Source: Bryopsis sp. KO-2023
Lineage: Eukaryota; Chlorophyta; Ulvophyceae; Bryopsidales; Bryopsidaceae
Length of the DNA stretch: 64,000 bases
Direction: 5' to 3'
Assembly: GCA_030272585.1 (NCBI GenBank)
Contig: BSYQ01000006.1
Coordinates: 3,807,001 to 3,871,000, forward strand
The notes under the pieces were generated by a model. That model worked only from the letters and a program-made list of their open reading frames with translations. It was not told where the DNA came from and searched no databases. Shown piece after piece: positions 1-12,300 of this stretch (position 1 is the stretch's first letter; each line of letters begins with the position of its first letter). The position numbers were made by a program, and so were the translations under genes.

Positions 1-283
1 TTTTCCCCATTGGGTAGGCCCCCTGCATGCCGTAGCATGTTGCCAGCATGGAGATCGAAAGAAATTTGACTGTGGTGGTTCTTTTTGTGGAACTCTTTTA
101 CTGAAACGATGCAATGATTTTACTGTTGAGGCCGTGCAGCCTCTTTCATAACCAAAGAAAAACCACTGGAATTGCTAGTCATCTATAAAAACATATGTTT
201 AAACCACAACATCACCCATACAAATCGAACAGCCCCGCTCTGATCGACTACACTAAAAACAGCAGTCTGCTGTTTCCAGTCCA
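1..283. other. 3' flank of thioesterase gene
   Basis: Non-coding as far as I can see. It lies downstream of the thioesterase stop codon (minus strand) and probably holds its 3' UTR. No second gene is visible. Confidence 0.4.
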
Positions 284-2378
284 TCAACTGCCAAACTCCC
301 GCTCCCCCCACACATGACCATCCAGAGATTTTTTCCTCGGCAGGTCTGCAAGAATAGCTCTCCTGGCCTCCAGTCTGACCTCTCTCCTCCCAGCCGCCCC
401 CTCATGTCTGATCTTCTCAGCATCCGTTTCTGGCACCACCTCACAGGGAATCTGCGCAGGCTTACCGCCAGCATCGACACAAACCACCGTGGCAAAAGCA
501 TCCGCACAATGAAAGGTTTCCCCCACCCAAGGGTCCTCCCCATACACCGTGACCATGACCTCCATTGATGTCCCAAAGACGGCTGTAACTTGGGAGCTGA
601 TGAAGAGCACGTGGCCGACCTTGGTGGGTTTGGCGAATGTCATGGTGTCGATGCTGGCGGTCAGCATGTGCCCTCGGCGGAGGCGGCTTGCAGAGATTGC
701 CACGCACTGCTCCATCCAACTCAGCACCTCGTTGATAAGGAAAGAATTCACTCAGCGACAAGGCAATCATGGCTTCAAAAAGCAAAACTGAAGGCCCTTG
801 AATTCTCATCGAATGTGCCCCTCCCATTCAACCTGGACCAAATCAGGTTTACTTGTGAAACCAAATCGATTGCAAAGAACCTAAGCTTGTTCACTCTGCA
901 AACTGATTTAAGAGGAGCAGCTCACCTGGCCCCCGAAGGTGATGCCGATCGAATTCGCATGCTGTGGCATGATCAGCTGAGTCATATGAGCTGTGGTCAG
1001 TCTGGGGGCAACCTGTTTCGCTTTGCTGTCTTCGATATCGTCGGCTCTAATCGCAGGGGGAAGAGTGGGGCCTCCCTCTTGGTGTATGGGCTGTAACCTG
1101 ACTCCATGTCAGACATTGATGTCTTGTGAACGATGGAACGTGGAAAATTGTGGGAGGAGGGGGAAAAACTAAAACAAGCCTTCTGGCTTGTTGCTTTCTT
1201 GGTAAAACAACAGGCACCCACAGTGTGGACGACAATTTCTTCAATAAAATGCAATTCACAATCCCTGGGAAAATCATGTGTGGCGGCCATATGCATTGGA
1301 TGACTGTGTTTTTTGTCTGTTACCTAGCAAGGGCTTCCCTGGTTGCCAGCTCCTGATCTGATTTCAGCAATTGCCTCTTTTCGAGTCTTGCTTGACGTCT
1401 TACGTTAGCCTCCCTGTGAATCCGGAATTCTTCGTCAGATTTTGGCACCACTCGAGGAAGCTTCGCCCCAGAAGGACCTTTCGCCTAACAGAAACAGACA
1501 GGGAGGTTACAGTAAGAAAACCCCCTGGGAATCCCAATCATCAAACCTCAGGGAATTGCAGCTGAGCGTGGATGCAGAATTTCACTGGGAAAAAGAAAGA
1601 GAGCCAGGTTGGGGACATGTTGCAAAGTCTGATAGGTTCCATCTGAGAGCACGAAGCTTCTGACGACTTTGTGACGACTTGGGATTTACCTTGAGAGACA
1701 CAAACGTCAGGTAAGCGCTGCAGCAGTGCTCACGAACTCCGGTTTTCATGTCCTCCGCCTCCACTCTCACTCCGACCTCCATGGATGTCGAGAAAGCACG
1801 GTTTACCATTGCGCAGATGATCGCGACGCACCCCGCTCGACAAGGCCGCACGAAATGCACCGCATCGAGGCTGGCAGTCACGCACGCGGCGCGTGCCGCG
1901 TTTTTCGCCGCCAACCCCGCGCAGATGTCGATCCAACTGAGTACCTTTCACAACATAAACAGGAGGCAAGCAAGGGTCAGATTCGTTTGTCGACAAAACC
2001 GTCGCTCTATGATGAATGTTTCAGTATGCGTGGGGGATGCAGGGATCGTGTTGGCGCCGCAGGCTTTGATTGGTGGCCACTGGCCATGCATGCTGCCATC
2101 AAATCTGGTCGCACCTGACCCCCGAAACTGACGCCCGTTTCGTCGGTGTGCGCCGCAAGCACCACCTCGTGCATGACGACGCGAGTTGCGGCCATAGGAA
2201 TTTGTTCGGGATCGGGTGTCAACTTCGCCGACGGAGCCTCCAACGATTGACCCGCGGCACCACCATTTTCTGACGACTGGCTGCGCAGCAATTTCTCCAG
2301 CACCTCGATTCGTTTTTCGAGTTCCGCGATTTTGTCGCGACCCCCGTCCGTCGTTGCGCTTTGGTTGGTTTCTGACAT
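284..2378 (-). CDS. Acyl-CoA thioesterase, double hotdog (ACOT/BACH type)
   Basis: Hydrolyses acyl-CoA to free fatty acid and CoA (known for the family). Five exons in minus order: 2378-2115, 1944-1690, 1484-1324, 1046-926, 727-284; all phases close, giving about 414 aa. The N-terminal exon is hydrophilic with a short coiled coil (KIAELEKRIEVLEKLL). Two hotdog repeats follow, near residues 65-175 and 235-345, each opened by a matching block: HTDETGVSFGGQVLSWID and QHANSIGITFGGQVLSWMEQ. The first carries Asp and the second Asn at the position where catalytic Asp/Asn sit in two-repeat ACOTs. A basic linker (REANVRRQARLEKRQ) joins the repeats, and a similar basic tail follows the second. The ATG at 2378 is the first clear Met. 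I see no clear transit peptide, so a cytosolic enzyme is most likely. Head-to-head with NDC1. Confidence 0.88.
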
Positions 2379-2743
2379 TTTGTTGTGAGAAGAGTGTTTC
2401 GAAAGGTTCAAGCCGTTTGAAATAGGATTGAGTTTGAGTTTGTGTCACGGGTTCGCTGCTCCTTTGCTGCATGTGACTGATCGATCGCGATCCATGCGTC
2501 ACGGTTACACCAAACGCTCACGGCTTGCCAACGTAAGCGACAGAAGCCAACCTGTTTTTTGAACAGAACGGCCAACCTATTTCTTGTTGCTGTGCATATG
2601 ACAGTTGGTTTTACCATCCAAATTTCCGAAGTAAACCGAAAAAGAAACGCAGAAACAACAGGACCCCTTTCATTTCTGATAACAATGGCAAAAGCCACTC
2701 ATTTTTCCAATTCTTTTTTTTCGACTTTCGATGATGCTCGCGC
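2379..2743. promoter_or_regulatory. Divergent promoter region, thioesterase/NDC1
   Basis: Only about 365 bp separate the start codons of the minus-strand thioesterase and the plus-strand NDC1 gene, so both 5' UTRs and both promoters must lie here. No clear TATA box stands out. The shared promoter is inferred from gene layout. Confidence 0.45.
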
Positions 2744-5700
2744 ATGACAGACCACCAGATTCTGATATTTGTGCCCAGGGCTTCCATCCCCACAGTCGTC
2801 ACAATGGACTCTCCCTTGCTCGAAGACGTCGCCAGCATCTTGTTCGACGGCGCTGTATGGCCCAAGCTCCGCAAAACGATATCCATCCATTCCGTCGTCA
2901 CCGCCATCGCCTACGCGCTCTGGACGCTTTGCAGGAACGACCCTGCGGGAGTGCTGTCGCTCAATTTCTTGGCCACCGGCACGTTGCTCACCGGTTTGCA
3001 ATGCGCGTGCCTCGTCGCGGTGTTGGTCGTGATGTCGGTCCCTGGTGAATCGTGGGGAAATGGTGGGTCGGGGGAGAAAGGCATCAGACGGGTGGCTTCG
3101 GCAAGCTCGTTGCTCGTTTTCACCGTCCTGAATGCGATTTCGGTTTGGTCGATATCCAAATCGGGTAAGTCTGAAGGAAAGTCAACCTTTGAACAAAAAA
3201 AAGAGAAAAGAAACTTGAAAACGCTGACTCATTTCGAAAATTCAGTTGTTCATTCCTTCAAACTGACAGTCAGAGAGGTACATTGATGCCCTCAACATTT
3301 GGTTCAATTTTTTTCTCCCAAGCCGATCCAACTTTGATCCTTAAACCCAAATTTTAACCAGCCTCGAGAAACTTAAATCCCCCCTTGTGTCGACATTCGT
3401 GACCTCTTTCTGATTTTCTTTTTCGGTTTTGGGTTGGCAGGGTCTTGGTTTGGATGGCTGCCAGGTCCCATATGCTGGCTGACGTTGTGCATAAGGTGCT
3501 CCATTGTCAAGGTCGACTTGTGTTTTCTTTTGGGTTGAAGGTTTTTTTTTTTGGGGGGGGGGGAATCTCGCTTCATATTTTTCTGAATTAGTACAAATAC
3601 ACACCCAATCGATGTGAAAGAAGAAAAAAAACATATATATATAACGAGAAATTACTCCGTTGACACCATTATTATTTTCATTGGTTTGTAAATGAATTCA
3701 TCGAGATGCGAAGCTACAGTTGATTTGGGATTTTAAGTTGTTTTTTTTTCTTTTCTTTTTCTGGTTGGCAGGCCAAGTCCAGCAGTGCTATTTCCTCTTG
3801 TGACCAAACCAAAGCTTTCGGCGTACAAGGAGATATTGATCAAAAGTAAGGCCGCAGCTGCAGACAGAAATTGAAATACTCTTCCAAAACCATGCTACTT
3901 TAAAAAAATCTGGAAATTTAGGAGCAGGGACCCTCTGCAGTGTCCGTGTTTAAATTAATCTAGAAGGAGGATTTAAATTATGAAGAAAAAAAATCGGTGC
4001 CCAGTATGTTTTACTGCCTTTTCATCTTAAGTTTTGTTTTCTGGCTTCCATTATCGTTTTGACAGGTGCCTGTGTGGGTTTAATTTCGGCGATGAGCGTC
4101 ATGATATTGACCAGAAGCTACAAGGATGGTTTGATCTGGGCTGTCGGACTGTGTGTTTTCTTGTGGAGGACTGGAGTTCATGTTTTGCGACTGGTCATCG
4201 GGGAAGGCCACCCCTTTCGGCTGCAATGCACAGGGAAATCCGCTCTGCCGAAAGCCCTTCGGTCAACCAATGCAGTGAAACAGGTTCGATTGTCACACTA
4301 CACATGATTTTTTAAAACATTAAAGCGATTTTTTTTTTGGGGGGGGGGGGAATGCAATCCCTCTTTTATGCATTGTTGCACTTTTGTGTGAAGATTTTTT
4401 TTTCCCTTTTTTTTTTCCTGGGGTGCGTTTTGTATCTTCTCGTTCTGTTTCTGTAAAATAAAAAAAAATAAAAAATAAATAAATACATTGTGTCTGTTTG
4501 TTTTTTTTCCCTCCCTTACATCATAAAAAAGAAACCAAAAACAAAAGTGCCAGAACATGTGTTAAAAAAATAAACTTTAGTCTCCATTCTTTATTCAACT
4601 TTATTCTGGAGTGGTCTTTCCAGACACAGAACATTACTGTCAAAAGACAATATTTGTCTTTTGGTGGGAAAAAAAAAACAACCTTGATGCTCTAGGGGAG
4701 GGGAGATAAATATGTTATGTGTGTGTGTGTGTGCGTACTGTGTGGACAGGGGCTGGCATTTTTCGACCTCTGCAATATTTCTGAAGAGAGAGGGGTGAGT
4801 TGCTGCCGCAGGGAAGAAATGTTCAAATCAGAGGGTGCCGAGGCTCAAGTGGTTTGGAACAAAATTGCGAAGGAGTGCCTTCAAGAAATAAGGACTCTCA
4901 TCGCTGAGCTGGAAACGTGCGTGGCCAGAGAACACGGTAGGTCGACATATCCATTCAGGGTTAATAATCGAAACAAAAAGAATAAGATGGTAAAGAGAGC
5001 GTTGCATTGTTTTATTTTGGTTTCAGTTTTAAACTGAAAGTGATAATAATAATAATGATAATGTAGAAAAGTCTATATTAAATTCCTTATATTTTCTGTT
5101 TTTTTGGCCGTCTGTCTGACAAATTTGGAACAGTAAATCGGTGGGGAAGAGTAGCTGTATGACAGTGGATCGAAAGGAAAAACCCCGTATCTTGCACAAA
5201 AAAAAAAATCCCAGTAGTCATGATTTCTCCTTTTGTTTTTTATTGTCGAGCCGGTGAGGTTCCAACCCAACAGGTATCCAAGTGCCCTTCATGAAATATA
5301 TTTTTTCACCACGGCACATCGATTCGTTTTGGAATTTTCTTGTGGTGATTATTATGCGTCACTGGATTTATTTTGTGTGTTCATCACAAAAAGGTTGGCA
5401 AAATCTATTTTGGGGGGTTTTGGACAGGTGCGGTTGTGCGAGCGATGCCTGTATCGCTGAATCGAACCCAAAGAAAGCGAGTGGAGGAAGCAGGAAAGCA
5501 TGTCCGCACCCAGTGAGTTTCGAATATGTTTCAAACAATCATACAGTTCCGAGGGGGAAAAAAAAAGCAGCAAGAAATAAAAAATTGTCTAGTTCCTTCT
5601 CAGAAAAAAATGAAGAAAAAAACTACATGCGCAACAACACGACTTTTCCAAGAAAAAGAAACTCTGGTGTATCTTTGCATCGATCTCAATTGTGAGTTTT

Positions 5701-6576
5701 CTTGCTTTTTGAATCCACACGTGGGAGGCGTCTTAGGCATTTTTGGACTTATTTTTATTTTTATTCATTTATTTTTATTTATTCATTTATTTGTTTTGAC
5801 GATTGATTTCCTTTGCAGCTTCGAAAAGATTTCGTTGTGCGTTCGGTCGTTGGTGGGTTTTTGCAATGCCTCCTTTTACGAAGACCGAACTGGGATCGTT
5901 AGGACGGGGGATCCATGTCTGACTGAAGTGATAGGGGCGCTCCTGGAAGCACTCGTCATGCTGGATAACTTCGTGAGGGAAGAGGTAAAAACTGAATTCA
6001 TTGCATGAATGTTAAATATGCACAGAGAAATTGTTCAAGATTTTTGTTGGCTTGTTTATTCCGTTTTTATTTTCGTGGAGTTTTTCTATTACTGATCAAT
6101 TGTTGAGAATAGGCACCACACATTAAAGGAGGATCAGGGCGGTGGGGAAGGGGTGGGTTTATATAGATAAAAAATTGACATTTTGTTTTCGTCTTTTTCA
6201 GACATAAAAAATACGAAACAAATTTCATTTTCCACCACAATTCAACATATGAAAAGATGGTTGCTTATGTTGGTTTTCTTTCGCTCATGCTTCTTTCTCT
6301 CTCTTTTAGGAAACGCAAAAGAACGAAAGGGATGGACGTCAGGTGTTTTTGAAATCTTTTCGTGCATGGGGGTCCCGACTATTGGGTGAAAATCGAGTGG
6401 AGAGCGCTGCCCTTTACTTCGTGTTTCGAGGGGGGGTTTGCTCGGTGGCCAACACCTTCGGAATGAACTTTATGAAAAGGGCATTGTCCAGTCCGGATGC
6501 CAGACCTAGGCACATGAACCCACCTGCATTGACAACAGGGCTGATCGGAGCCGTAGGGATGGAGGAATCGACTTAG
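2744..6576 (+). CDS. NDC1: Nucleoporin NDC1 (transmembrane nuclear pore protein)
   Basis: NDC1 anchors the nuclear pore complex in the nuclear envelope. Eight exons: 2744-3164, 3441-3495, 3772-3845, 4066-4283, 4750-4936, 5428-5512, 5819-5984, 6310-6576; phases close, about 490 aa, near plant NDC1 length. The N-terminal half has several hydrophobic segments, e.g. SVVTAIAYALWTLC, a long one at about residues 72-100, SSLLVFTVLNAISVW, and two more in exon 4. The C-terminal half matches the conserved soluble domain: GLAFFDLCNI, RREEMF, then WNKIAKECLQEI, and the later block LTEVIGALLEALVMLDNF. ATG 2744 is the first start in frame; ATG 2804 (MDSPLLED) is an alternative that would drop 20 residues. 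Recognition rests on the C-terminal half; the membrane part is poorly conserved in this family. Confidence 0.82.
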
Positions 6577-6875
6577 CAGACGAAATTTTTATACATACTT
6601 CTAGCGGTGTGTGGAAAGAGAGGAGATAAATTAGAGGAAGGAATACTAGTGGAATATTTGCAGGGGAGAATTTCTAGATATTTCTACAAACAGAACTGGC
6701 GACGGTTATCTGACAGATGTTAGGGATGTTTTTTTGAGTTTGATCTCAGCAAACTGGTGTTTTGTTGGTCCATGTTTTTGTAGCAAAACACGAACAAGGA
6801 ATCTTCAATATCGATCGCATTTCGATTTCACCATTTTGAATGTGAGGTGTTTCACAAAGTCGCTTCCTGACCTTA

Positions 6876-7317
6876 GGGCCTGTTCAGATTGAACGAACGA
6901 ACGCGCAAAACCGCCCACGTGCGGCGACACGTCGGAAATTTTACGTGTTTTCGAACGAACGCGCAAACGAATCTGCATCCCGTTCGTTCGTGTTTTTTGA
7001 ACGAACGAACGCGCAAATCTTACGTAATTTGGAACGAACGTGCAAACTCGCAGCCAAACCAAAACAGGGCCCCGTTCGCGCCGCCGCAGACGTTCGTCGC
7101 GTCTGAAAGAGCGTCACGCGGCGGCAAGACCCATCCCGCGCGACCAGCGCGAACTTTCGAGTTGACTCACTTGCTCGTTAATCACGAAAATGATCGCACA
7201 GCACCAAAATTAGCGTCATCACCCTTTCGTTCGTGTGGTGTCGTTATTCGATCTGAACACGAACGCGCGTTCGTTCGTTCGTTAGTAAGCGCGCGTTCGT
7301 TCAATCTGAACAGCCCC
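6876..7317. mobile_element. PIF/Harbinger-type MITE, non-autonomous
   Basis: A 442-bp element bounded by the target-site duplication TTA (6873-6875 and 7318-7320). Terminal inverted repeats begin GGGCCTGTTCAGATTGAACG on the left and, read inward, GGGGCTGTTCAGATTGAACG on the right: one mismatch in the first 20 bases. A TTA duplication plus a GGGCCTGTT start is characteristic of the PIF/Harbinger superfamily. Subterminal sequence holds many direct and inverted copies of GAACGAACG, possible transposase-binding sites. It is GC- and CpG-rich compared with its flanks and has no transposase ORF. It lies 300 bp past the NDC1 stop, between convergent genes. The near-identical ends suggest fairly recent insertion (inference). 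Confidence 0.85.
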
Positions 7318-7320
7318 TTA

Positions 7321-9316
7321 CAAAACAATAAAGGTGGTCCCATACAGATAGCCAAGATATTTATCCTTGCATTTGACCAACATCCAGCCAACCTGATCCG
7401 CCTCTTCTAGCATTCTTAAGAACGTATTCACGATCCAGAAAGGGCAGCATCTCAGCGTCCTGTACATCCACACCAGCTTACAAAATTCAGAGTTGAGAAT
7501 GTACAGGCAGAGGAGTGTCTGTTTGCCGCCTTGGCATATTGATTACAATAGTTAACTCGTGCAGATAAACATGCTTCTGTGGGAATCTTATATTCCTAAG
7601 ATTGAGTAGGTCGCTATCACCTACTAGTATTGTAGGTACTTGGATTATTGGACGAAAACTTCCCTATAGATCTTCCTTAATTCTTGAAAGTCCTTTTTCC
7701 TCAAGCCACACTCGTAAAGCTTTTCATATATCCTTATTTACTCCAGTGGGTGAGGGGCAAAACTGCACACCTCTCAAACGGAACCACTTCTATGGGTGTG
7801 CTCCGTTCTTTCCAGATACTATTTTCTTGTCTTTTTCCTCACCATCCCTTGACTACCGATTTAAACCATCGCAACACTCCACAAGAATCCATTCTACCTA
7901 TCCAAACCCAATCAACATCATCATCATCAAATTTTCTCAAAGATCACTGCACACTTTTCTCCATTTTTCTCCATCTTTTTTTTTCCACCCTCCATTCCCT
8001 CTTTCATGTCCTGAGTTTCGCTCGGCAACCTCCTTTTTCATGTTTTGACCCCCATCTTCACTCTCATCCTTCATCCCTTACTCCCTTGTGTGGCTGTGAG
8101 TGCTGACTACATGCAGTTCCCATCGAGGGGGGACAGGGGGGGGATTATCGGCTGGCTGAGTGAGTGGAAGGCACGAGTCCATCAAGCTGCAATAATCAGC
8201 GACAGCCGAAAATGTTGCTGGGTGAAAGACAAGCTTAACCCATACAATGAGAACTCGGTTATTCTGCACACTTGTCTCCAAACAAAGCAATAGGATGTTG
8301 CTCTTGGAAACCTCTGTTGAACTTCTTTTTCTTTTTTCTGGAGTCGATATCGTCAGACAAAATCATTGAATTCCATTGCAAAACTGCACACACACACTGT
8401 TCATCCCAAGCAACACACATTGTCTCAACAAAAAACCTGTTCCTACATCAACCGGAGGTCAAATTGAAAAAAACAACAGATTTTTTCCAGACCCGAGAAT
8501 CCCCCCCCTGCCCACCCCTCTCCAGTCTCAGCCAATTCCTTGCCATATGGGGCCTCAGAAAATAGCTCTCATATGATATGATATGAACCCCTTCTTCAAC
8601 AAAAAAAAAGTGTTGTTCTTTCTCCTCTTTTTCAGTACACCTCGTCCATTTTTTTGTTTTTTTGTTTTAAAAGTTTTTTTTACTCTTAATCCACCCGTAA
8701 CAATGTTCAAATTCAGGTTTTCTTTCTTGTCCAACAACAAAACAAATTGAATTCAGGAAGCAGGGTGCCTTCCCCTCTCTAATTCCCCCCCCCCTTACAG
8801 ATTTTTCTCCAGTATTTTTTTCAAGTGACGGATTCCCCACCTCACCATCACACTTGGATTTCGACAGCCCCCCCCTCCTTCCCCCAAACCACACAGTGAT
8901 TTCTTGCCCCCTGTTCAAGATTGGGAAATTTCTTTTCGCTACCCTCCGTTCAAATTCTTTCACTGTTTTTGTGAACCCAATCCACCCTCAAAAACACCCC
9001 CCGCTTTTTTTCACAGCGAACCTGGATATATATACCTCATTCTTTTCATCCAAAATTTTTGAGCAAACCTCTCTGACATACATTCTCCCCCCCCTCTTTT
9101 CTTCCATCTCCTTTCCCTGTTACCATCCTTTTGACAACCCAAAAACCCTCAAAAAAATTCTCTCGACGACATACCATCAAAACCTGTTACTTCACTCAAG
9201 AGTCATCATCAGATCGTTTGCCCTTTGAAAACACATATCATTGAAAATCAGCCATTGTTTTTCCTCCCTTTTCTCGCAACCAAAAAAAAAAACCCACATC
9301 CCATCAGCTTCACGTC
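7321..9316. other. Intergenic, pyrimidine-rich; no gene seen
   Basis: About 2 kb between the convergent ends of NDC1 and GWD. The plus strand is strongly T/C-rich with many C-runs near 8500, 8785, 8870, 9000 and 9090. ORFs here (e.g. 7602-8106) are low-complexity Ser/Phe/His/Pro strings of the kind pyrimidine-rich DNA always gives. The part nearest 9316 probably holds the GWD 3' UTR. A small non-coding RNA cannot be excluded. Confidence 0.45.
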
Positions 9317-12300
9317 TCACACTTGCGGCCTGGTTTGCACCACAGTAAGAACCCCATCCAGTCCCACAACCCCTTCGATATCTTGAGCCGACCCCAGCGC
9401 ATCCTCGATGGCAGCCCCCACCTTGGCGACCTTAATCAACAGGTCGTTTCGATAGCCGGCATCTTGGATCAACTTGTCCGCAACATAGTCGACCTTCTTC
9501 AGCTCAGTAGGGTCCATCGTAATGGACTCGTACAGCCCAGCACCGGCATACCCCTCCAAATCCTCCCCATTCGAGTCTGACCGGAAAATCAACGAATCCC
9601 TCACATACATTCCGGCACTTTTCGATGGATACAGCAACACCTGAGGGTCGTCCAGATCTGATTTCTTTGCGGTGAATGCCATGGAGCTGCCAGGCACCAT
9701 TCCTGACACCAAACTCTCCCCGAGGCCCTTGACCAGCTCGCAGTAGATTTCCTTCGCATTACCCGTCGACGGGTTCTTGGTGTGAATGACATAAGCGTAT
9801 TCTGGCGAGACGATGCGCTGGACCAGAACGGCCATTCGGAGGTCGGATATCTTGAGTCCCACTTTACGCATGGAGAAGAACGCACGATCGTTGAATTTGG
9901 ATGCCCACACGCCCTTCATGGCTTCCATGGCCAAGTCCCATCGCTCTGGTGATTCTGGCAAAGGAATCCCGGCAGCCTGCATGGCCTCGGACAGCTCCTT
10001 TTTCAAAGCCTCAGGGACCTTGATCTGATCACACAAAGCACAACTTTTCACACACTCGTTTTTTTTCAAACCTTTATAGAAATACATGTCAAGTCTTGAG
10101 ATATACTTCGCTGAATCGGTGCAAAAACGGGGTGCTTTCTTAATGGGGAGGTTGCGCGACAGAGCGGGATTTGCTGAAATAGACAGCAAAAAGGCCACAT
10201 TGGCTCGGTCTTGAAACTCTTCCATCGACTCATGTACGTTCTTCAAATTTTCTCTGTTTCTTTTCAAATCGCCACACGATTGCGTCAAACCACATGCCAC
10301 CCACCTGCATGGCCAGCTCCCTGCAAGTTCGCAACGCCACCGACGGTCCATCCGGAATTCTTTTCATTGCTTGCTCAATGCCATCCCGCACATCCGAGTT
10401 CTCCTTCGACTCCAGCACTTTTTCGAAAGAGCCGAAAGGCACCGTAACGGAGGAAGGCAGCTTGATGTCGTCCGGAATTTGACGTCGAAGCCCCGCGATG
10501 TTTCGTGATTTTGCCCCCACCTTCTCAGGTGTATATTCGTCCATGGAGACCACCCATTTCCCGCACCATTTTGGAACGTTGATTTTGAGGTTTTTCTTGT
10601 TGGAGTTTAAGGAATCGGATGAGTGCGCTGCGAGGGACTCCTCGGTGGCCTCCTCCCATCGAACCTCACCTGTGGCATTAGTAATATATATATTCAATAT
10701 GTAATATAAGTCGACTGTTCTAAAGGAGTGACTATCGAAGAACAGGGCAGCAGAGTGGATGGAGAAGAGGGGGACTTTTACTATCAGGAAATTGAGCTTG
10801 TTCCGAAATCGACAGACACCCCCAATGGTATCACAAGGTCAAAACGACAGACATTTTTTTCTCTTCCCTCCCCGATTTTCAACACTTTTTCACAAAAAAA
10901 AAGCAAAACGAACGTACATACCTGAAGCCGTTGGGTTGAACCTCAAGACCTTGGATTTCATCTTTGCCATTTCCTCCAAATGCCAAGCTTCATGGCAAGT
11001 GGCGAAAAGCACCTTCATGTTCCTGGCCCTGACACTCACATGAGACAGCACATCGGGGGCATCTGGAGTGAAAACACCCACCACGCCTTCCGGAATTTCT
11101 TCCTCCCCGCTGACGCGGTCCGCCAAAAGGATGGTTGGCTCGGAGTACACTTTGTCTTGTACTTCGTGCAAACCTGGAACCACCACCACTCTACCGACGG
11201 CCGTGGTTGGACTGATCACCTTCAGTTCAAACAGAGAAAAGTCAGGCACGGAATAACTAGTGATTTCAATATTTCGTTTTTCTTTTTTTTTTTTTGGGTG
11301 TGTGGGGGGGGTTGTGGTGGGAAACAGGCAATGCGTGGCTTCATGTATGAGCATGAATCCGCTCAAGAGGAAGTTTTCCTCTTTTGTTATTTCGATTTGC
11401 CATGCTCCACACATATATCGACAAAAATACAACCAAAGTCCAGGTTGTGTTCACCAAGAATTCGACACATAGGTAGAAAGTTCCAAGAAAAAGTGAAAAA
11501 ACCCACAAAAAAAACAGAGAGGTAATGCAAACCTACCTGCCAGGCTCCAAGGTTTGCCACAGATCTGAAGGATCCCTCCACATTTCCCAAGACCAAACTC
11601 AATGCGAACGCGGGGCCTCCTCTGACCACCTCCTCCGAGAAAATCTCCACCGCCCAATCCTCGCACCCGAAGGCTTTCCCCATGACAGACGATGCCTCCC
11701 CGATTCTGTTGAAAACGCCATCGGAAATTTCGCCGAGAGCTCTTCGAATCCTGTCGATCACTGCAACGGCCTGCAAGGCTTCCTCCTGATTGGGGAATCC
11801 ACCTCGTACAGAGTTGGGAAGACCCTCCCAAGATTGCAGGCAGAAACAAATTTCTTCGTTCTTCCCGGCAGACAGGCACAGATTCTGGAGCAGTGGAGTG
11901 ACTAACCCTGCCGCAGCTGGTCCTGCGCACACCCAAGGTGTTTTTTCTTCAGTAAAAAAAAACCCATATTTTTTTATTTTTTCCTCCTCCTTTCTGCCGT
12001 CCGTAGTTGGGAAAGCCTGAAAAGTTTACCTGAAATGCCAGCCCCTCTCTCAGCAGCTTGACGGATCTGGTTTTCCAAAGCCAGATCCAAGTACATGAGG
12101 TCCAGGTTTCCTGCAACCACCGAGTTGAGCTCCATTCTGGCTTCAACGGCCGCCTCCATGAAGGGGAGGATTTGGGGGTCGCCCAAATGCGACAGCACGT
12201 AACCCAAATGACCCTGAGCACTGCCAGGAATGCTGTTTTGGGCTGCTGCAGCTGAAGCTTGCAGATCGGCACCTGTTTTGGTTCGTCAAAACACCCACCC

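Noticed and set aside
6885-7310. Spaced GAACGAACG copies resembling a CRISPR-like array
   Set aside because: Spacing is irregular, copies occur in both orientations, and they lie inside a MITE with its own target-site duplication; the genome is eukaryotic.
7602-8106. Two overlapping plus-strand frames of 140-148 codons
   Set aside because: Low-complexity Ser/Phe/His/Pro sequence dictated by the pyrimidine-rich strand; no start context or splice logic.
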